DNA of 64,000 nucleotides from an uncultured Eubacteriales bacterium (lineage in GTDB: Bacteria; Bacillota; Clostridia; Oscillospirales; CAG-272). The stretch's first letter is position 1. Each line of letters begins with the position of its first letter. The position numbers and the translations under genes were made by a program. Location of the stretch: positions 507,782 to 571,781 of the forward strand of contig CAKSDZ010000001.1 of assembly GCA_934446365.1 (NCBI GenBank). The letters are read 5' to 3'. Below the pieces are notes generated by a model. The model searched no databases, was not told the origin of the DNA, and was given only the letters and a program-made list of their open reading frames with translations. Of the stretch, positions 41,982 to 50,535 are shown piece after piece.

Positions 41982-43120
41982 ACAAGCGCCTCTTTGGAAG
42001 CTGCCGATATCAGCATATGCTCCATTCTGTCCATGCAGATATCGTAATCAAACTGTTCCGCATAACCGAGATACTGCTCGCGCATCCGTTCTTTTCTTTC
42101 CGGATTTTCCATCCAAAAATCGATCTTTTCCGCAAGGGATGCCGCATCGTTATAGTGAAACAGATTATCCTCCGTCAGCGCAAAATATCGGGTTGCGCTG
42201 CGCGGCGAATCGGCGATAACCGGCACCAGTCCGCAGGAAATCGCTTCAAGACAGGAAATGGCTTCGATTTCGATTTCCGCCGGATGGACATAAAGATCGG
42301 CATAATTTAAAACCTCGATCAGTTCTTCCCTTGAATAAAACCTGAAAATAGGAAAAATCGGGAGCTTCTCCCTCGCATATTCCTTGATTTTCTCCTCCAA
42401 GGGACCGCTGCCCGCCAAAATAAGCTGAATCCGGTCGCGGTATTTCGACTGCGCCACGGCGTCGATGAGCACCTTATGCGACTTTTCTCTGCTGTATCGT
42501 CCTGTGAACATGACGACAAAGCGATCCCTCAGATTTTCCGGCTTTTCGGTCGGCCGATACCGGAACATTTTGTTGACACCGTTGGAAATCACATAATGCG
42601 GTGTGGGCCCTACCTCATTTTCAAACACGTCGCAGATAAATTTCGTCGGATAATGGACTGCCGCACACATACGGTATACCTGCTTATAAAAGAAGCGGTA
42701 AACAGTGCGATTTGCAAAATCCGAATTCATCAAAAAAATGTGATTGGTGAAGTTTTCCGCCTGACAATGAAAGCTCGCCGTCACCGGGATTTTCATCTCC
42801 GTCGCCATTTCCGCCGCCGCATGACCGAGCGCGAACGGCACCAAAATGTGAACGACATCGGCACCTGTCACCGCCTCACGCAGGATATCCTCGTCCGGTT
42901 TGGCAAGAGATACGCCGTTTTTCTCCACATAGCTGTTTAATGGGCCGAAATTATATTTGGAAACGACATAAAAGCCGTCCTGTCCCCGCTTATCCTCATC
43001 CGGACAAACGACTTTGAGATTATGGCCTTTCGCTTTCAGGCTTCTGATCAGGTTCATAGCAGCGATCGTCGTCCCGTTGTTTTCTGCGCCGAGAACGTCG
43101 CATATCATCGTTATATTCAT
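41978..43120 (-). CDS. GT4-family glycosyltransferase, possibly glycolipid synthase
   Basis: The 380 residues form a GT-B fold: N-terminal domain with ICDVLGAENNGTTIAAMNLI and DVVHILVPFALGHAAA, C-terminal domain with VVMFTGRYSREKSHKVLIDA, LILAGSGPLEEKIKEYA and the nucleotide-sugar E-x7-E site EIEAISCLEAISCGLVPVIA. Its opening and the TASFHCQAENFTNH stretch resemble diacylglycerol glucosyltransferases of Bacillota. Coupled by ATGA overlap to the PlsC-like gene. Likely at the cytoplasmic membrane face. Confidence 0.88.
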   Translation of the reverse strand: MNITMICDVLGAENNGTTIAAMNLIRSLKAKGHNLKVVCPDEDKRGQDGFYVVSKYNFGPLNSYVEKNGVSLAKPDEDILREAVTGADVVHILVPFALGHAAAEMATEMKIPVTASFHCQAENFTNHIFLMNSDFANRTVYRFFYKQVYRMCAAVHYPTKFICDVFENEVGPTPHYVISNGVNKMFRYRPTEKPENLRDRFVVMFTGRYSREKSHKVLIDAVAQSKYRDRIQLILAGSGPLEEKIKEYAREKLPIFPIFRFYSREELIEVLNYADLYVHPAEIEIEAISCLEAISCGLVPVIADSPRSATRYFALTEDNLFHYNDAASLAEKIDFWMENPERKERMREQYLGYAEQFDYDICMDRMEHMLISAASKEALV

Positions 43121-43214
43121 TTTTCAGTGACAATCCTTTCCGGAGGAAAACGGACGCTCCGCTGTTCCTCCACCGTCTTAACCAAGTGAATCCTCATATT
43201 GCCGGACCGTCTTT

Positions 43215-43427
43215 TTACGATACCGGAACAACCTCGACGATATCCCCGATATCGCATCCGAGAAATCTGCATATTTTGACTAAAATCTCGAGCGACACAA
43301 GCTCTCCGCGGTTCAGCTTGCTGATCGTGCTGGGACTGAGCGGAATCTTGCGGATATCGTTCTTTTTCATATCTTTGTCGATCAAAAGCTTCCACAGCTT
43401 TTTGTAGCTGACCTCCAAAAAAATCAT
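43215..43427 (-). CDS. Small XRE-family regulator (YozG-like)
   Basis: 70 residues, a single helix-turn-helix: VSYKKLWKLLIDKDMKKNDI, then LSPSTISKLNRGELVSLEIL and VKICRFLGCDIGDIVEVVP. This is the compact Cro/C1 type often seen beside membrane protein genes. GGAGGGGG precedes the ATG. Its 5' side holds tandem repeats with promoter-like boxes. The glycosyltransferase starts 94 bases downstream and might be in the same transcript. Confidence 0.88.
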   Translation of the reverse strand: MIFLEVSYKKLWKLLIDKDMKKNDIRKIPLSPSTISKLNRGELVSLEILVKICRFLGCDIGDIVEVVPVS

Positions 43428-43473
43428 CCCCCTCCATTTATATGCGGATATTATATCTTAAACTTATAGTAAT

Positions 43474-43660
43474 ATACCATAAATTTACAATCAATCTATG
43501 CCCTTTTTTGGTTTTGCCGCATTTTCTATTTCGATAAACACAAATGCTTTGCATTTGTGGAGCTATTATACCATAAATTCATAATCAATCTATGCCCTTT
43601 TTTGTTTTGCCGCATTTTCTGTTTCGATAAACACAAATGCTTTGCATTTGTGGGGCTATT
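43474..43660 (-). repeat. Two tandem 93/94-bp units, each with an extended -10 box and a hairpin
   Basis: Units 43474-43567 and 43568-43660 differ at only a few bases. Read on the minus strand each holds TGGTATAAT (TATATT in the downstream junction), then CACAAATGC-AAA-GCATTTGTG (9-bp stem), TTTATCG and an A-rich stretch. A third TGGTATAAT opens the array at about 43666-43658, with TTGCAA 17 bases upstream. The array points toward the XRE gene. Confidence 0.75.
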
Positions 43661-43670
43661 ATACCACAAA

Positions 43671-43732
43671 GAAGATGAGATTGCAAGTGTTTTGTTCGAG
43701 AAGTCGAACATTTCACATGCTTTCTCATCTTC
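43671..43732. repeat. Nested 62-base palindrome
   Basis: GAAGATGAGA/TCTCATCTTC outside, GCAAGTG/CACATGC (one mismatch) within, TGTTCGA/TCGAACA at the centre with a GAAG loop. It abuts the tandem promoter units and follows the VTT gene, so it may be a terminator-like or mobile hairpin. Confidence 0.6.
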
Positions 43733-43767
43733 AATGATATGCCGATATTTTGTCTGCCAAGCAGAAT

Positions 43768-44742
43768 TTACTTATCCTTTCCGAATTTATCCTTGGAAGC
43801 ATGCTCCCTGGCGCCGCGCGGACCTTCTCTGACGCCCGCTTTTCTGTATTTGGAGAATTTGCCGACCAGCCATTTTTCAAATCGTCCCTGATATTTGAAC
43901 GACAGCACGGCAAGCACAAAAAAGCCGATGAAAATGAAGATCCAAGCGGCAATTCCCCAGCCCTCGAACGGAATAACGGTTCCGCTTCCGAGAAAGCAGT
44001 ACGCGGCAATAATAAGCGGCCGGACTGCGACCATTGTGACAAAAAAGAAAAGAAAGCTCATCGACGTAAGTCCCGCCACCATACAGAGAATATCATCCGG
44101 AAAAAAAGGCAGTATCTGCATCAGAACAAACACGACCTTTCCCTTGCTGCCGAGATAATCCGAATATTTTTCGGTCGCTTCCCTGCCGGCAATCCACGTG
44201 ACCACCTTTTTACCGAATACCTTGCCGATGCCGTAGGCGATAACGGAGCCGATTAAGACGCCGAGCGAAGCCAGCAGCGTCGCCGTCCACGCATCCCATA
44301 TCAGACTGCCCGGAATATAGCACACCGCAGCGGGCAGAGGCAGAATCACCACTTGCAGGATTTGCACAAAAATATAAACCAGCTTTCCCCATCTGCCGGT
44401 ATTCCGTATAATTTGGACGAGCTTTTCGATTTTATCCGCATCGGTTTTATAATCGCCAAGATTTGTGAAGCTGCCAAGCAAGGCGACAATGACAGTCAGC
44501 AAAAAGACACAAAGAATCAAGACAAAGCAGCCCTTCAAAAGCGTCTCTTTTTTGCGTAAATAGACGACGGTTCCGAAAATCAGTCCAATGATGGCAATGC
44601 CGTAGCAAGCCGTCTTGATGGGAAGACTCCAATCGTTTATAAAAAATGCGGTGGAAAGAACGGTCAGAATACACAGCAGCGTATTGACAACCAAAATGGA
44701 ACGTCCGGATTTTTCTTTCATTTCTCGACTCAACTTCCTCAT
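43768..44742 (-). CDS. TVP38/TMEM64 (VTT-domain, DedA-like) membrane protein
   Basis: The 324 residues have two N-terminal helices (SILVVNTLLCILTVLSTAFF; KTACYGIAIIGLIFGTVVYL) and a third at about 70-90. The VTT core follows: VILPLPAAVCYIPGSLIWDA, SLGVLIGSVIAYGIGKVFGK and MQILPFFPDDILCMVAGLTS, with the conserved Pro/Gly-rich re-entrant loops. A basic tail of about 30 residues ends the protein. Relatives act as lipid scramblases or flippases. The start could also be the ATG seven codons on. Confidence 0.88.
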   Translation of the reverse strand: MRKLSREMKEKSGRSILVVNTLLCILTVLSTAFFINDWSLPIKTACYGIAIIGLIFGTVVYLRKKETLLKGCFVLILCVFLLTVIVALLGSFTNLGDYKTDADKIEKLVQIIRNTGRWGKLVYIFVQILQVVILPLPAAVCYIPGSLIWDAWTATLLASLGVLIGSVIAYGIGKVFGKKVVTWIAGREATEKYSDYLGSKGKVVFVLMQILPFFPDDILCMVAGLTSMSFLFFFVTMVAVRPLIIAAYCFLGSGTVIPFEGWGIAAWIFIFIGFFVLAVLSFKYQGRFEKWLVGKFSKYRKAGVREGPRGAREHASKDKFGKDK

Positions 44743-44836
44743 ATATTGCCTGTAATCGATACATTTTCATGAAAAACCGCCGGTGAAAGCATCGCGCTCC
44801 CATTTTCCGACGCGGCAGTAGGAAAACAAACGGGAA

Positions 44837-44866
44837 TAAGCGGTATAGCAGTCGCTATACCGCTTA
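44837..44866. terminator. Hairpin ending the sugar oxidoreductase/isomerase operon
   Basis: TAAGCGGTATAGC/GCTATACCGCTTA with an AGTC loop, 46 bases after the last gene of the minus-strand operon. T-rich tails on both sides are only moderate. Confidence 0.65.
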
Positions 44867-44911
44867 ATTGTTTTCTTTGTTATATCCTGCCGAAAGGCGG
44901 TATTTTCTGAT

Positions 44912-45883
44912 TCAAATCCATCTCATGGAGGTCATTTTATCCTCAAACGGAATTGCCCGTTTCAAAACATCGACCGCCTTGACAAGCCCTTCGTTCTTGC
45001 TGAGCAGGCTGTCCTCATGCTCGATGCTGAGCACATAATCGTAACCGACAAGGCGCAGATTGCTCACAAAATCCTTCCAGAAAAGCTCATCGTGTCCGTA
45101 GCCGATGCTGCGGAAAATCCACGAACGATGAATCTCATCCGCATACGATTTTGCATCGAGCACGCCGTTGACCGCGGCATTTGCCGCATCGATCTTCGTA
45201 TCCTTCGCATGCACGTGGAAGATTGCCTCTCCGCCCAGTTTGCGGATCACGGCAATCGGGTCCATTCCCTGCCAAATGAGATGCGACGGGTCGAGGTTTG
45301 CTCCGATCTCCGGTCCCACCGCTTCGCGCAGCCGCAGAAGCGTCTCGGTATTGTAGACGCAGAACGCCTGATGCATTTCAAGGCCGATTTTATCGACACC
45401 GTGCGCTTTGGCAAACGCGACAAACTCTTTCCAGTACGGAATCAGCACCTCGTTCCACTGATATTCGAGAATCTTCGCATTGTCCTCCGGCCATGCACAG
45501 ACGACCCAGTTCGGATAAAGCGAATTGGGACAATCGCCCGGGCAGCCGGAAAAGCCGTTGATTTGGTGGATTCCCAGCGCCTCCGCCATCAGAACCGCGT
45601 TTCTCATATGGCGGTCAAATTTTGCCGCGATTTCTTTATTCGGATGAACCGGATTTCCATGACAGCTGAGCGCGCTGATTTCCAGCCCCGAATCCCGAAC
45701 CGTTTTCTCAAAGGCAGACAGCGCCGCTTTGTCGTTCAAAAGCACATCCGGGTCGCAGTGCTGGCGCCCGGGATAGCCCCCGCAGCCGATCTCCACCATC
45801 TGCACGCCGAGTCCCTTGAAATAAGCAAGTGCGTCGGAAAGCGGCATCTCCCCGACCACATTGGTAAGTACACCGAGTTTCAT
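44912..45883 (-). CDS. Sugar phosphate isomerase/epimerase (AP-endonuclease-2 fold)
   Basis: 323-residue TIM barrel, last gene of the operon. It begins MKLGVLTNVVGEMPLSDALA and has VQMVEIGCGGYPGRQHCD, ISALSCHGNPVHPN, GLEMHQAFCVYN (metal Glu), ANLDPSHLIWQG (metal Asp/His), VHAKDTKID and VLSIEHEDSLLS. The extra CPGDCPN region and HCDP are typical of a subfamily found with Gfo/Idh/MocA dehydrogenases. GGGAGG precedes the ATG. Probably a keto-sugar isomerase or lyase; substrate unknown. Confidence 0.9.
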   Translation of the reverse strand: MKLGVLTNVVGEMPLSDALAYFKGLGVQMVEIGCGGYPGRQHCDPDVLLNDKAALSAFEKTVRDSGLEISALSCHGNPVHPNKEIAAKFDRHMRNAVLMAEALGIHQINGFSGCPGDCPNSLYPNWVVCAWPEDNAKILEYQWNEVLIPYWKEFVAFAKAHGVDKIGLEMHQAFCVYNTETLLRLREAVGPEIGANLDPSHLIWQGMDPIAVIRKLGGEAIFHVHAKDTKIDAANAAVNGVLDAKSYADEIHRSWIFRSIGYGHDELFWKDFVSNLRLVGYDYVLSIEHEDSLLSKNEGLVKAVDVLKRAIPFEDKMTSMRWI

Positions 45884-45935
45884 CTTTCGTTCCTCCCTCT
45901 CTCGATAAGAATCCGCCGCATAAGCCGCGGTCCCA

Positions 45936-46766
45936 TTACAAATTTTCTCTCAGCCACGCGAGGTCCTCCGCAATGCAAACTTCCTTATCCCTGTCCGCAT
46001 AAGCATTCTCACGCTCCACAACAAAAGTCGTTTCCAAGTTTTGCGCCAAGGCGGCTTTTATCACAGCACGCCAATTCACGTTGCCGGTGCCCATTTTCAC
46101 ATTGGCATTTTTAATCACGGTCCAGCGCGCCTCCGCTTCCTCCTCCGTGAGCATCCGCCCGTCGGAGATCACATACGGCTCACCGGTTTTCCGTGCGGCG
46201 CACGGCAGAATCACTCCCGCGTTTTCCTTGATATGAACAGAGGAAAACCGTCCCGCATGGGCGGTAAGATATTCTTCGGGAGTAATACCGGCACAAGCCG
46301 CCCATCCGCAGTCGAGCTGAAAGGACACCGTTTCCGGATCGGTAAGCTCAATCAGCCGGTCCATAATGGTCTGCCCATCCAGCACGAAAAACTCGTCATA
46401 ATGATTATGAAAGCCGACCTTGATTCCATAGGCTTTTCCGTATTTGCCAAGCTCGTTGAGCCTTTCCGCAACCCGCTTCACCTTATCCACATCGGGAAAA
46501 TCGCAATGCGGATAAATCACATGAGAAACGCCAAGCTCCGCAAGAAACGGAATCTCCTGCCCGATCCTGTCGAGCCTTACGTGCGCGGTTTTCGCCCATA
46601 AGCCGTTTTCCCGGAGCAGCGCACGAAGCTCCGGTGCCGTCATGCCGTCGTAATCGTCGGCGAATTCCACGCCGTCATATCCAAATTTGGCAGCGTGGCG
46701 GATTTTTTCACTGATTGAAAGCTCCACACCGGAAAAGGAATAGAGCTGTACGCCGATATTTTTCAT
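45936..46766 (-). CDS. Sugar phosphate isomerase/epimerase (AP-endonuclease-2 fold)
   Basis: 276 residues. It starts MKNIGVQLYSFSGVELS and has KFGYDGVEFADDYDG, HVIYPHCDFPD, VGFHNHYDEFFVLDG (metal Glu/His region), FQLDCGWAACAGITPEEYL and VHIKENAG. This subtype (QLYS start, HNHY-EF, QLDCGWA) is the same as the isomerase at 7663-8490. AGGAG precedes the ATG. Lies between the DUF6440 gene and a third isomerase in the operon. Confidence 0.9.
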   Translation of the reverse strand: MKNIGVQLYSFSGVELSISEKIRHAAKFGYDGVEFADDYDGMTAPELRALLRENGLWAKTAHVRLDRIGQEIPFLAELGVSHVIYPHCDFPDVDKVKRVAERLNELGKYGKAYGIKVGFHNHYDEFFVLDGQTIMDRLIELTDPETVSFQLDCGWAACAGITPEEYLTAHAGRFSSVHIKENAGVILPCAARKTGEPYVISDGRMLTEEEAEARWTVIKNANVKMGTGNVNWRAVIKAALAQNLETTFVVERENAYADRDKEVCIAEDLAWLRENL

Positions 46767-46775
46767 AAAAATCTC

Positions 46776-46976
46776 CTAAATTTTAGACAGCTCGCCGTTC
46801 ACGACAGGAGTGATGACCGGTTTTCCGTCTCTGTCAAGCAGGGGCGTTATGCCGCCGGCATAGCCGCCCGCATGAAAAACATAGTTCACACCGGTTTGCT
46901 TATCGACCCAAATTTCCGTTACGTTGACCTGTCCCTGCGAATATATTTTCTCAAAACGATTTTCGCTCTTGCCCAT
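46776..46976 (-). CDS. DUF6440 family protein
   Basis: 66 residues: NRFEKIYSQGQVNVTEIWVD, then KQTGVNYVFHAGGYAGGITP and LLDRDGKPVIT. This is the small DUF6440 family, common in Clostridia and without known function. The ribosome site is weak, so it may rely on coupling to the dehydrogenase gene 18 bases upstream. Its place inside a sugar-oxidation operon is the only hint to its role. Confidence 0.8.
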   Translation of the reverse strand: MGKSENRFEKIYSQGQVNVTEIWVDKQTGVNYVFHAGGYAGGITPLLDRDGKPVITPVVNGELSKI

Positions 46977-46994
46977 TTTGATACCATTCCCGCA

Positions 46995-48119
46995 TCAATC
47001 AAAATACACGGGCTTGTTGGTTCTGGAGGATTCATAGATCGCGTCGAGAATCTTGGTCACGACATACGCCTGATCCGCCGTTACGAACAGGTCGCGTTTG
47101 CCGAGAAGCGCCTCGACAAAAATCTGATGTTCAAGAGATACCGGAGGCTTTCCTCCCGTAAAGCCGGGGATATAAGCGTCCACCTTTCTGCCGATCGTCG
47201 TCATGGCAGGCTGTCCCGCCACAACATGATTGAGGCGTACCACGCCCGTATGCGTATCAAGTCCGCCCTTCGTACCGCACAGCTTGACCTTGGCGTCGCC
47301 AAACGCGCCGGCATCCTCCGCCATATTCAGCGCCCAAGAAGCTTTGAGGTCGATGACCGCGCCGTTTTTCATCTTGATTTGTCCGACGGCGAGATCCTCG
47401 ACATCGTAGGTTTCGTGATTCCAAGTATCCGGCGTCATGTCGCGGCGTGTCTGTCCCTGATGCTCCGCATCGAGCAGGCGTCCGAGCTTTTCAAAAGCCG
47501 TGCCCACCACATACAGCGGCTCGTAATTGTTCATAAAGAACAGCGTAAGGTCAAGCGCATGGGTGCCGATGTCGATAAGCGGTCCGCCGCCCTGCTTCGA
47601 TTTATCCGTGAAAACGCCCCATGTCGGGACGCCGCGACGGCGCAGATACGTCGATTCCGCATAATAAATATCGCCGAGCCAGCCGTCGTCGATCGTTCTT
47701 TTCGCGACCTGATTGACCGGAAAATGGCGGTACTGATAACCGACCGTGAGCAGCTTGCCGCTCTTATCGCGCGCTTCCAGCATTTTTCTTGCGTCCGCCT
47801 CGGTCGCCGCCATCGGCTTCTCGCAAAGCACATGCTTGCCCGCTTCCAACGCCGCGCAGGTGATTTCACAATGCGACACGTTCGGCGTCAGGACGAATAC
47901 CGCGTCGATGCTGCCGTCTGCGAGCAGCTCTCTGTAATCGGTATAAACCTTTGCGTCCGGCGTACCGTATTTTGCCGCAGCCCGCTCCGCTCTCTCGCGC
48001 ACAAGATCGCAGAATGCCACCATGTCGGCCGCATCCTTCTGCTGCTCCATGCCGGGGAAATGCTTGCCGTTTGCGATACCGCCGCATCCGATAAAGCCCA
48101 CTTTCAGTTTTGCGCTCAT
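46995..48119 (-). CDS. Gfo/Idh/MocA family sugar oxidoreductase
   Basis: 374 residues. Rossmann start LKVGFIGCGGIANGKHFPGM, then VFVLTPNVSHCEITCAALEA and the catalytic block HVLCEKPMAATEADARKML. The C-terminal domain has ESTYLRRRGVPTWGVFTDKS and GGGPLIDIGTHALDLTLFFM, with the conserved D-x3-H pair. The RRRG-P-WG-F stretch is typical of members that act on glycosides or keto-sugars. GAGGA precedes the ATG. Confidence 0.92.
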   Translation of the reverse strand: MSAKLKVGFIGCGGIANGKHFPGMEQQKDAADMVAFCDLVRERAERAAAKYGTPDAKVYTDYRELLADGSIDAVFVLTPNVSHCEITCAALEAGKHVLCEKPMAATEADARKMLEARDKSGKLLTVGYQYRHFPVNQVAKRTIDDGWLGDIYYAESTYLRRRGVPTWGVFTDKSKQGGGPLIDIGTHALDLTLFFMNNYEPLYVVGTAFEKLGRLLDAEHQGQTRRDMTPDTWNHETYDVEDLAVGQIKMKNGAVIDLKASWALNMAEDAGAFGDAKVKLCGTKGGLDTHTGVVRLNHVVAGQPAMTTIGRKVDAYIPGFTGGKPPVSLEHQIFVEALLGKRDLFVTADQAYVVTKILDAIYESSRTNKPVYFD

Positions 48120-48175
48120 AATATCGATTCCTCCAAAACAAGATTTTTATTGATTTTCAAAAATACAGTTTATAT

Positions 48176-49057
48176 TCACCACGGATTGGCCGTGAAATCG
48201 CCGCCGCGGCACCACTTGAGATAACGCAGTGCGTGGAGCTGTCCCATCGTTTCAAGCTCACCGCCGAACAGCTTGTCGTGATACCCCTCGACGCAGATAT
48301 CGTCCGTATAGCCGGCGTCGCGCAGAATCGTAAAAATCCTGCGCCAGTCGGTGTCCCCCATGCCGGGAATCCGGTCGCGCGCATAGTTGCCGGCACTGCA
48401 AAAGGTACCGTACTTTCTCACCCAATCCCAGTCGATATTCGCATCCTTGCCGTGAATGTGAACCACCTTATGCACCCAGTCTTTCAGATTCGCAATCGGG
48501 TCGATGAGCTGAAACATCACATGCGTCGGCTCCCATTCGAGGCCGAAGCTGTCGCTTGACACTTCATTGAACATCAGCTCCCACGCCCGCGGCGTAAAGC
48601 CGATGTTGCAGGTGGCACGGTTCCAATCGCCGCCCATCGGACAGCATTCGATACCGAGCTTTACACCGTTTGCCTCGGCGCGCGCGGCAAGCTCGCGGAA
48701 CACTTCTCCGAAGCGCGGGACGGCTTCCTCCACCGGTTTGCCGTTATAAGCGCCGGCAAAGGTGGAAACATGCGTCGCACCGAAGAGATGTGCGCTGTCG
48801 ATCACGGTTTTGAGAAATTCAAAATGCTCCTCGTTTTCCACGGGATTGAGATAGAAGCCAAGCGTTGTAATCTTAAAATCACGTCCGTCGATCGTGGCAG
48901 TCAGCTTCCGTGCCAGCTCCTTCAAAAAATCGGCATCGAAGGTTTTCATGTGAAAATTGACCGAGCCGGTTTCATAGCCCGCGTCGATTGCGGCGCCCAG
49001 CGCCTTCTCTGCCATCCAGCCGGGCAGACAGGTTCCGATTTTGATGATCTGCTCCAT
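48176..49057 (-). CDS. Sugar phosphate isomerase/epimerase (AP-endonuclease-2 fold)
   Basis: Start at ATG 49057 with TTGGAGG upstream; 293 residues (an earlier in-frame ATG has no site). Seen: IKIGTCLPGWMAEKALGAAI, THVSTFAGAYNGKPVEEA, VKLGIECCPMGGDWNRATCN (metal Glu), LEWEPTHVMFQLIDPI, VHIHGKDANIDWDWV and VCVEGYHDKLFGG. It is more distant from the other two isomerases. It is the second gene, 26 bases after the first dehydrogenase. Confidence 0.9.
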   Translation of the reverse strand: MEQIIKIGTCLPGWMAEKALGAAIDAGYETGSVNFHMKTFDADFLKELARKLTATIDGRDFKITTLGFYLNPVENEEHFEFLKTVIDSAHLFGATHVSTFAGAYNGKPVEEAVPRFGEVFRELAARAEANGVKLGIECCPMGGDWNRATCNIGFTPRAWELMFNEVSSDSFGLEWEPTHVMFQLIDPIANLKDWVHKVVHIHGKDANIDWDWVRKYGTFCSAGNYARDRIPGMGDTDWRRIFTILRDAGYTDDICVEGYHDKLFGGELETMGQLHALRYLKWCRGGDFTANPW

Positions 49058-49082
49058 ACGACTTTTCCTCCAAATTACGGAA

Positions 49083-50129
49083 TCATTCAAATTTTACGGT
49101 TTCATGCGTCTCGGCAGACCGTTTGACCGCCTCCATCAGGCGCATGACGCGCATGACCTCGGGAAGCTTTACGATGATTTCCTCTTCTCCGTCGAGCGCC
49201 TTCGACACATTTCTGTAAAAATCATAAATGGAGCTTTCCACAACGGGAATTTCCGTCTTGTGAATGTTCTCCTCGCGGCGCGGCGCCATCGTTTTGGTAA
49301 TACCGGACGCGGTATGCACCGGAACGACGTCATGCTCGTCGACCCCGGCGGCGGAAACGATTTCGGCGCCGGAGGTCCAGTCGCGGATCAGCGCCGTGCC
49401 GTTCTGTCCGACGATATACCACCGCGGAAGCGAGATGAAGTTGCTCGTACCGACCTCGACCAGAATCTCCATGCCGTCCTCGAACGTCAGCATCGCCGTG
49501 AAGCCGTCGTCCACCAGCTGATTTGTGATATTGAAGACCGACGCATACACATAGTTTAGCTTGGTCTTTCCTTTGAGCATCAGAACCTGATCGAGCAGAT
49601 GAACGCCCCAGTCGAGAATCATACCGCCGCCGTGCTCCGGAAGCTGGCGCCAGTCGCCCGGAATCCCGCGAGAGCCGTGAACTCTCGATTCAATGCGGGA
49701 GATTTCCCCGAGCATATTTTCGTCCACAATCTTTTTGGCCGTCAGAAAATCGCCGTCCCATCGGCGGTTCTGATAAACGGTAAACAGCTTTCCGTATTTC
49801 TCGGATGCCTCGATCATTTCCGCAAGATCTGCGCTGTTCATCGTGACCGGCTTTTCGCAGACGACGTTTTTCCCCGCCGCCATCGCGGCGAGCGCCAAGG
49901 GCTTATGCGAATCGTTCGGCGTCGCGATGATGACAAGCTCGATCGCGGGGTCCGCGAGCAGCGCCTCATTCGACTCATAAAACTTTATGCCCTTTTCCGC
50001 AGCATATTCCTCACGTTCTTTGTTGACATCGGAAACGCCGACAAGCTCGAGGTAATCCGAGGCCAAGACATGTCTTGCCTGCCAATAGCCCTCGCCGCCA
50101 AATCCGATTACACCAACACCATGTTTCAT
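49083..50129 (-). CDS. Gfo/Idh/MocA family sugar oxidoreductase
   Basis: Start at ATG 50129, where the Rossmann fold begins and GGAGGTGG lies upstream; 348 residues. Seen: MKHGVGVIGFGGEGYWQARH, VIIATPNDSHKPLALAAMAA, NVVCEKPVTMNSADLAEMIE, VYQNRRWDGDFLTAKKIVD and HGGGMILDWGVHLLDQVLML. NRRWD-DF marks a subgroup often annotated as inositol or scyllo-inosose dehydrogenase-like. First gene of the operon, behind a clear promoter. Confidence 0.92.
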   Translation of the reverse strand: MKHGVGVIGFGGEGYWQARHVLASDYLELVGVSDVNKEREEYAAEKGIKFYESNEALLADPAIELVIIATPNDSHKPLALAAMAAGKNVVCEKPVTMNSADLAEMIEASEKYGKLFTVYQNRRWDGDFLTAKKIVDENMLGEISRIESRVHGSRGIPGDWRQLPEHGGGMILDWGVHLLDQVLMLKGKTKLNYVYASVFNITNQLVDDGFTAMLTFEDGMEILVEVGTSNFISLPRWYIVGQNGTALIRDWTSGAEIVSAAGVDEHDVVPVHTASGITKTMAPRREENIHKTEIPVVESSIYDFYRNVSKALDGEEEIIVKLPEVMRVMRLMEAVKRSAETHETVKFE

Positions 50130-50235
50130 TTTGATCCACCTCCAGGTAACGCCGGGGAAGCCAAATCTCCCGGGCATTCCATCTAAATTGCAGATTGTTT
50201 CATTTCGATGAGAAACACATCCGACTATCGTGGTC

Positions 50236-50264
50236 ATTTTACACCATAGGAAAGTCAAAGTCAA
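50236..50264 (-). promoter_or_regulatory. Promoter of the sugar oxidoreductase/isomerase operon
   Basis: Minus-strand TTGACT (50264-50259), 17-base spacer, TAAAAT (50241-50236). The leader contains an imperfect GTTTC/GAAAC repeat near 50195-50215 that could bind a LacI-type repressor (inference). Confidence 0.7.
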
Positions 50265-50427
50265 CATCAAATCGAGAAAAATGCCCGATGATTCTTGAAT
50301 TTTTTATGAAAAGCATCCGGAGAAAAACGCTGACATTTTCCCCTGATTCCGGAAACTGCTCGCCCTCCCATGCCGGCACCTTCAAAATGAAAAAATTCCG
50401 CCCGATTTCGTCAAAATAAAAACATAA

Positions 50428-50457
50428 CGTCCATGCGGTTTTGGCTCCGCATGGACG
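50428..50457 (-). terminator. Intrinsic terminator after the small membrane protein gene
   Basis: CGTCCATGCGG/CCGCATGGACG with an 8-base loop; on the minus strand it is followed by TTATGTTTTTATTTTG. Confidence 0.75.
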
Positions 50458-50535
50458 CTTATATGACGGAATAAGATTTTTCCGTTTATATTTTATTCCC
50501 GATTGATATCCGTTATGTTTCGTCCGATTCCCTGC

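Noticed and set aside
43474..43660. CRISPR array
   Set aside because: Units are tandem and nearly identical over their whole length, with no unique spacers and only two copies; no cas genes nearby.
43526..43711. 61-codon minus-strand frame inside the tandem repeats
   Set aside because: Its repeated NAKHLCLSK comes from the DNA repeat; no ribosome site.
46872..48224. 450-codon plus-strand frame opposite the Gfo/Idh/MocA gene
   Set aside because: Antisense shadow without motifs.
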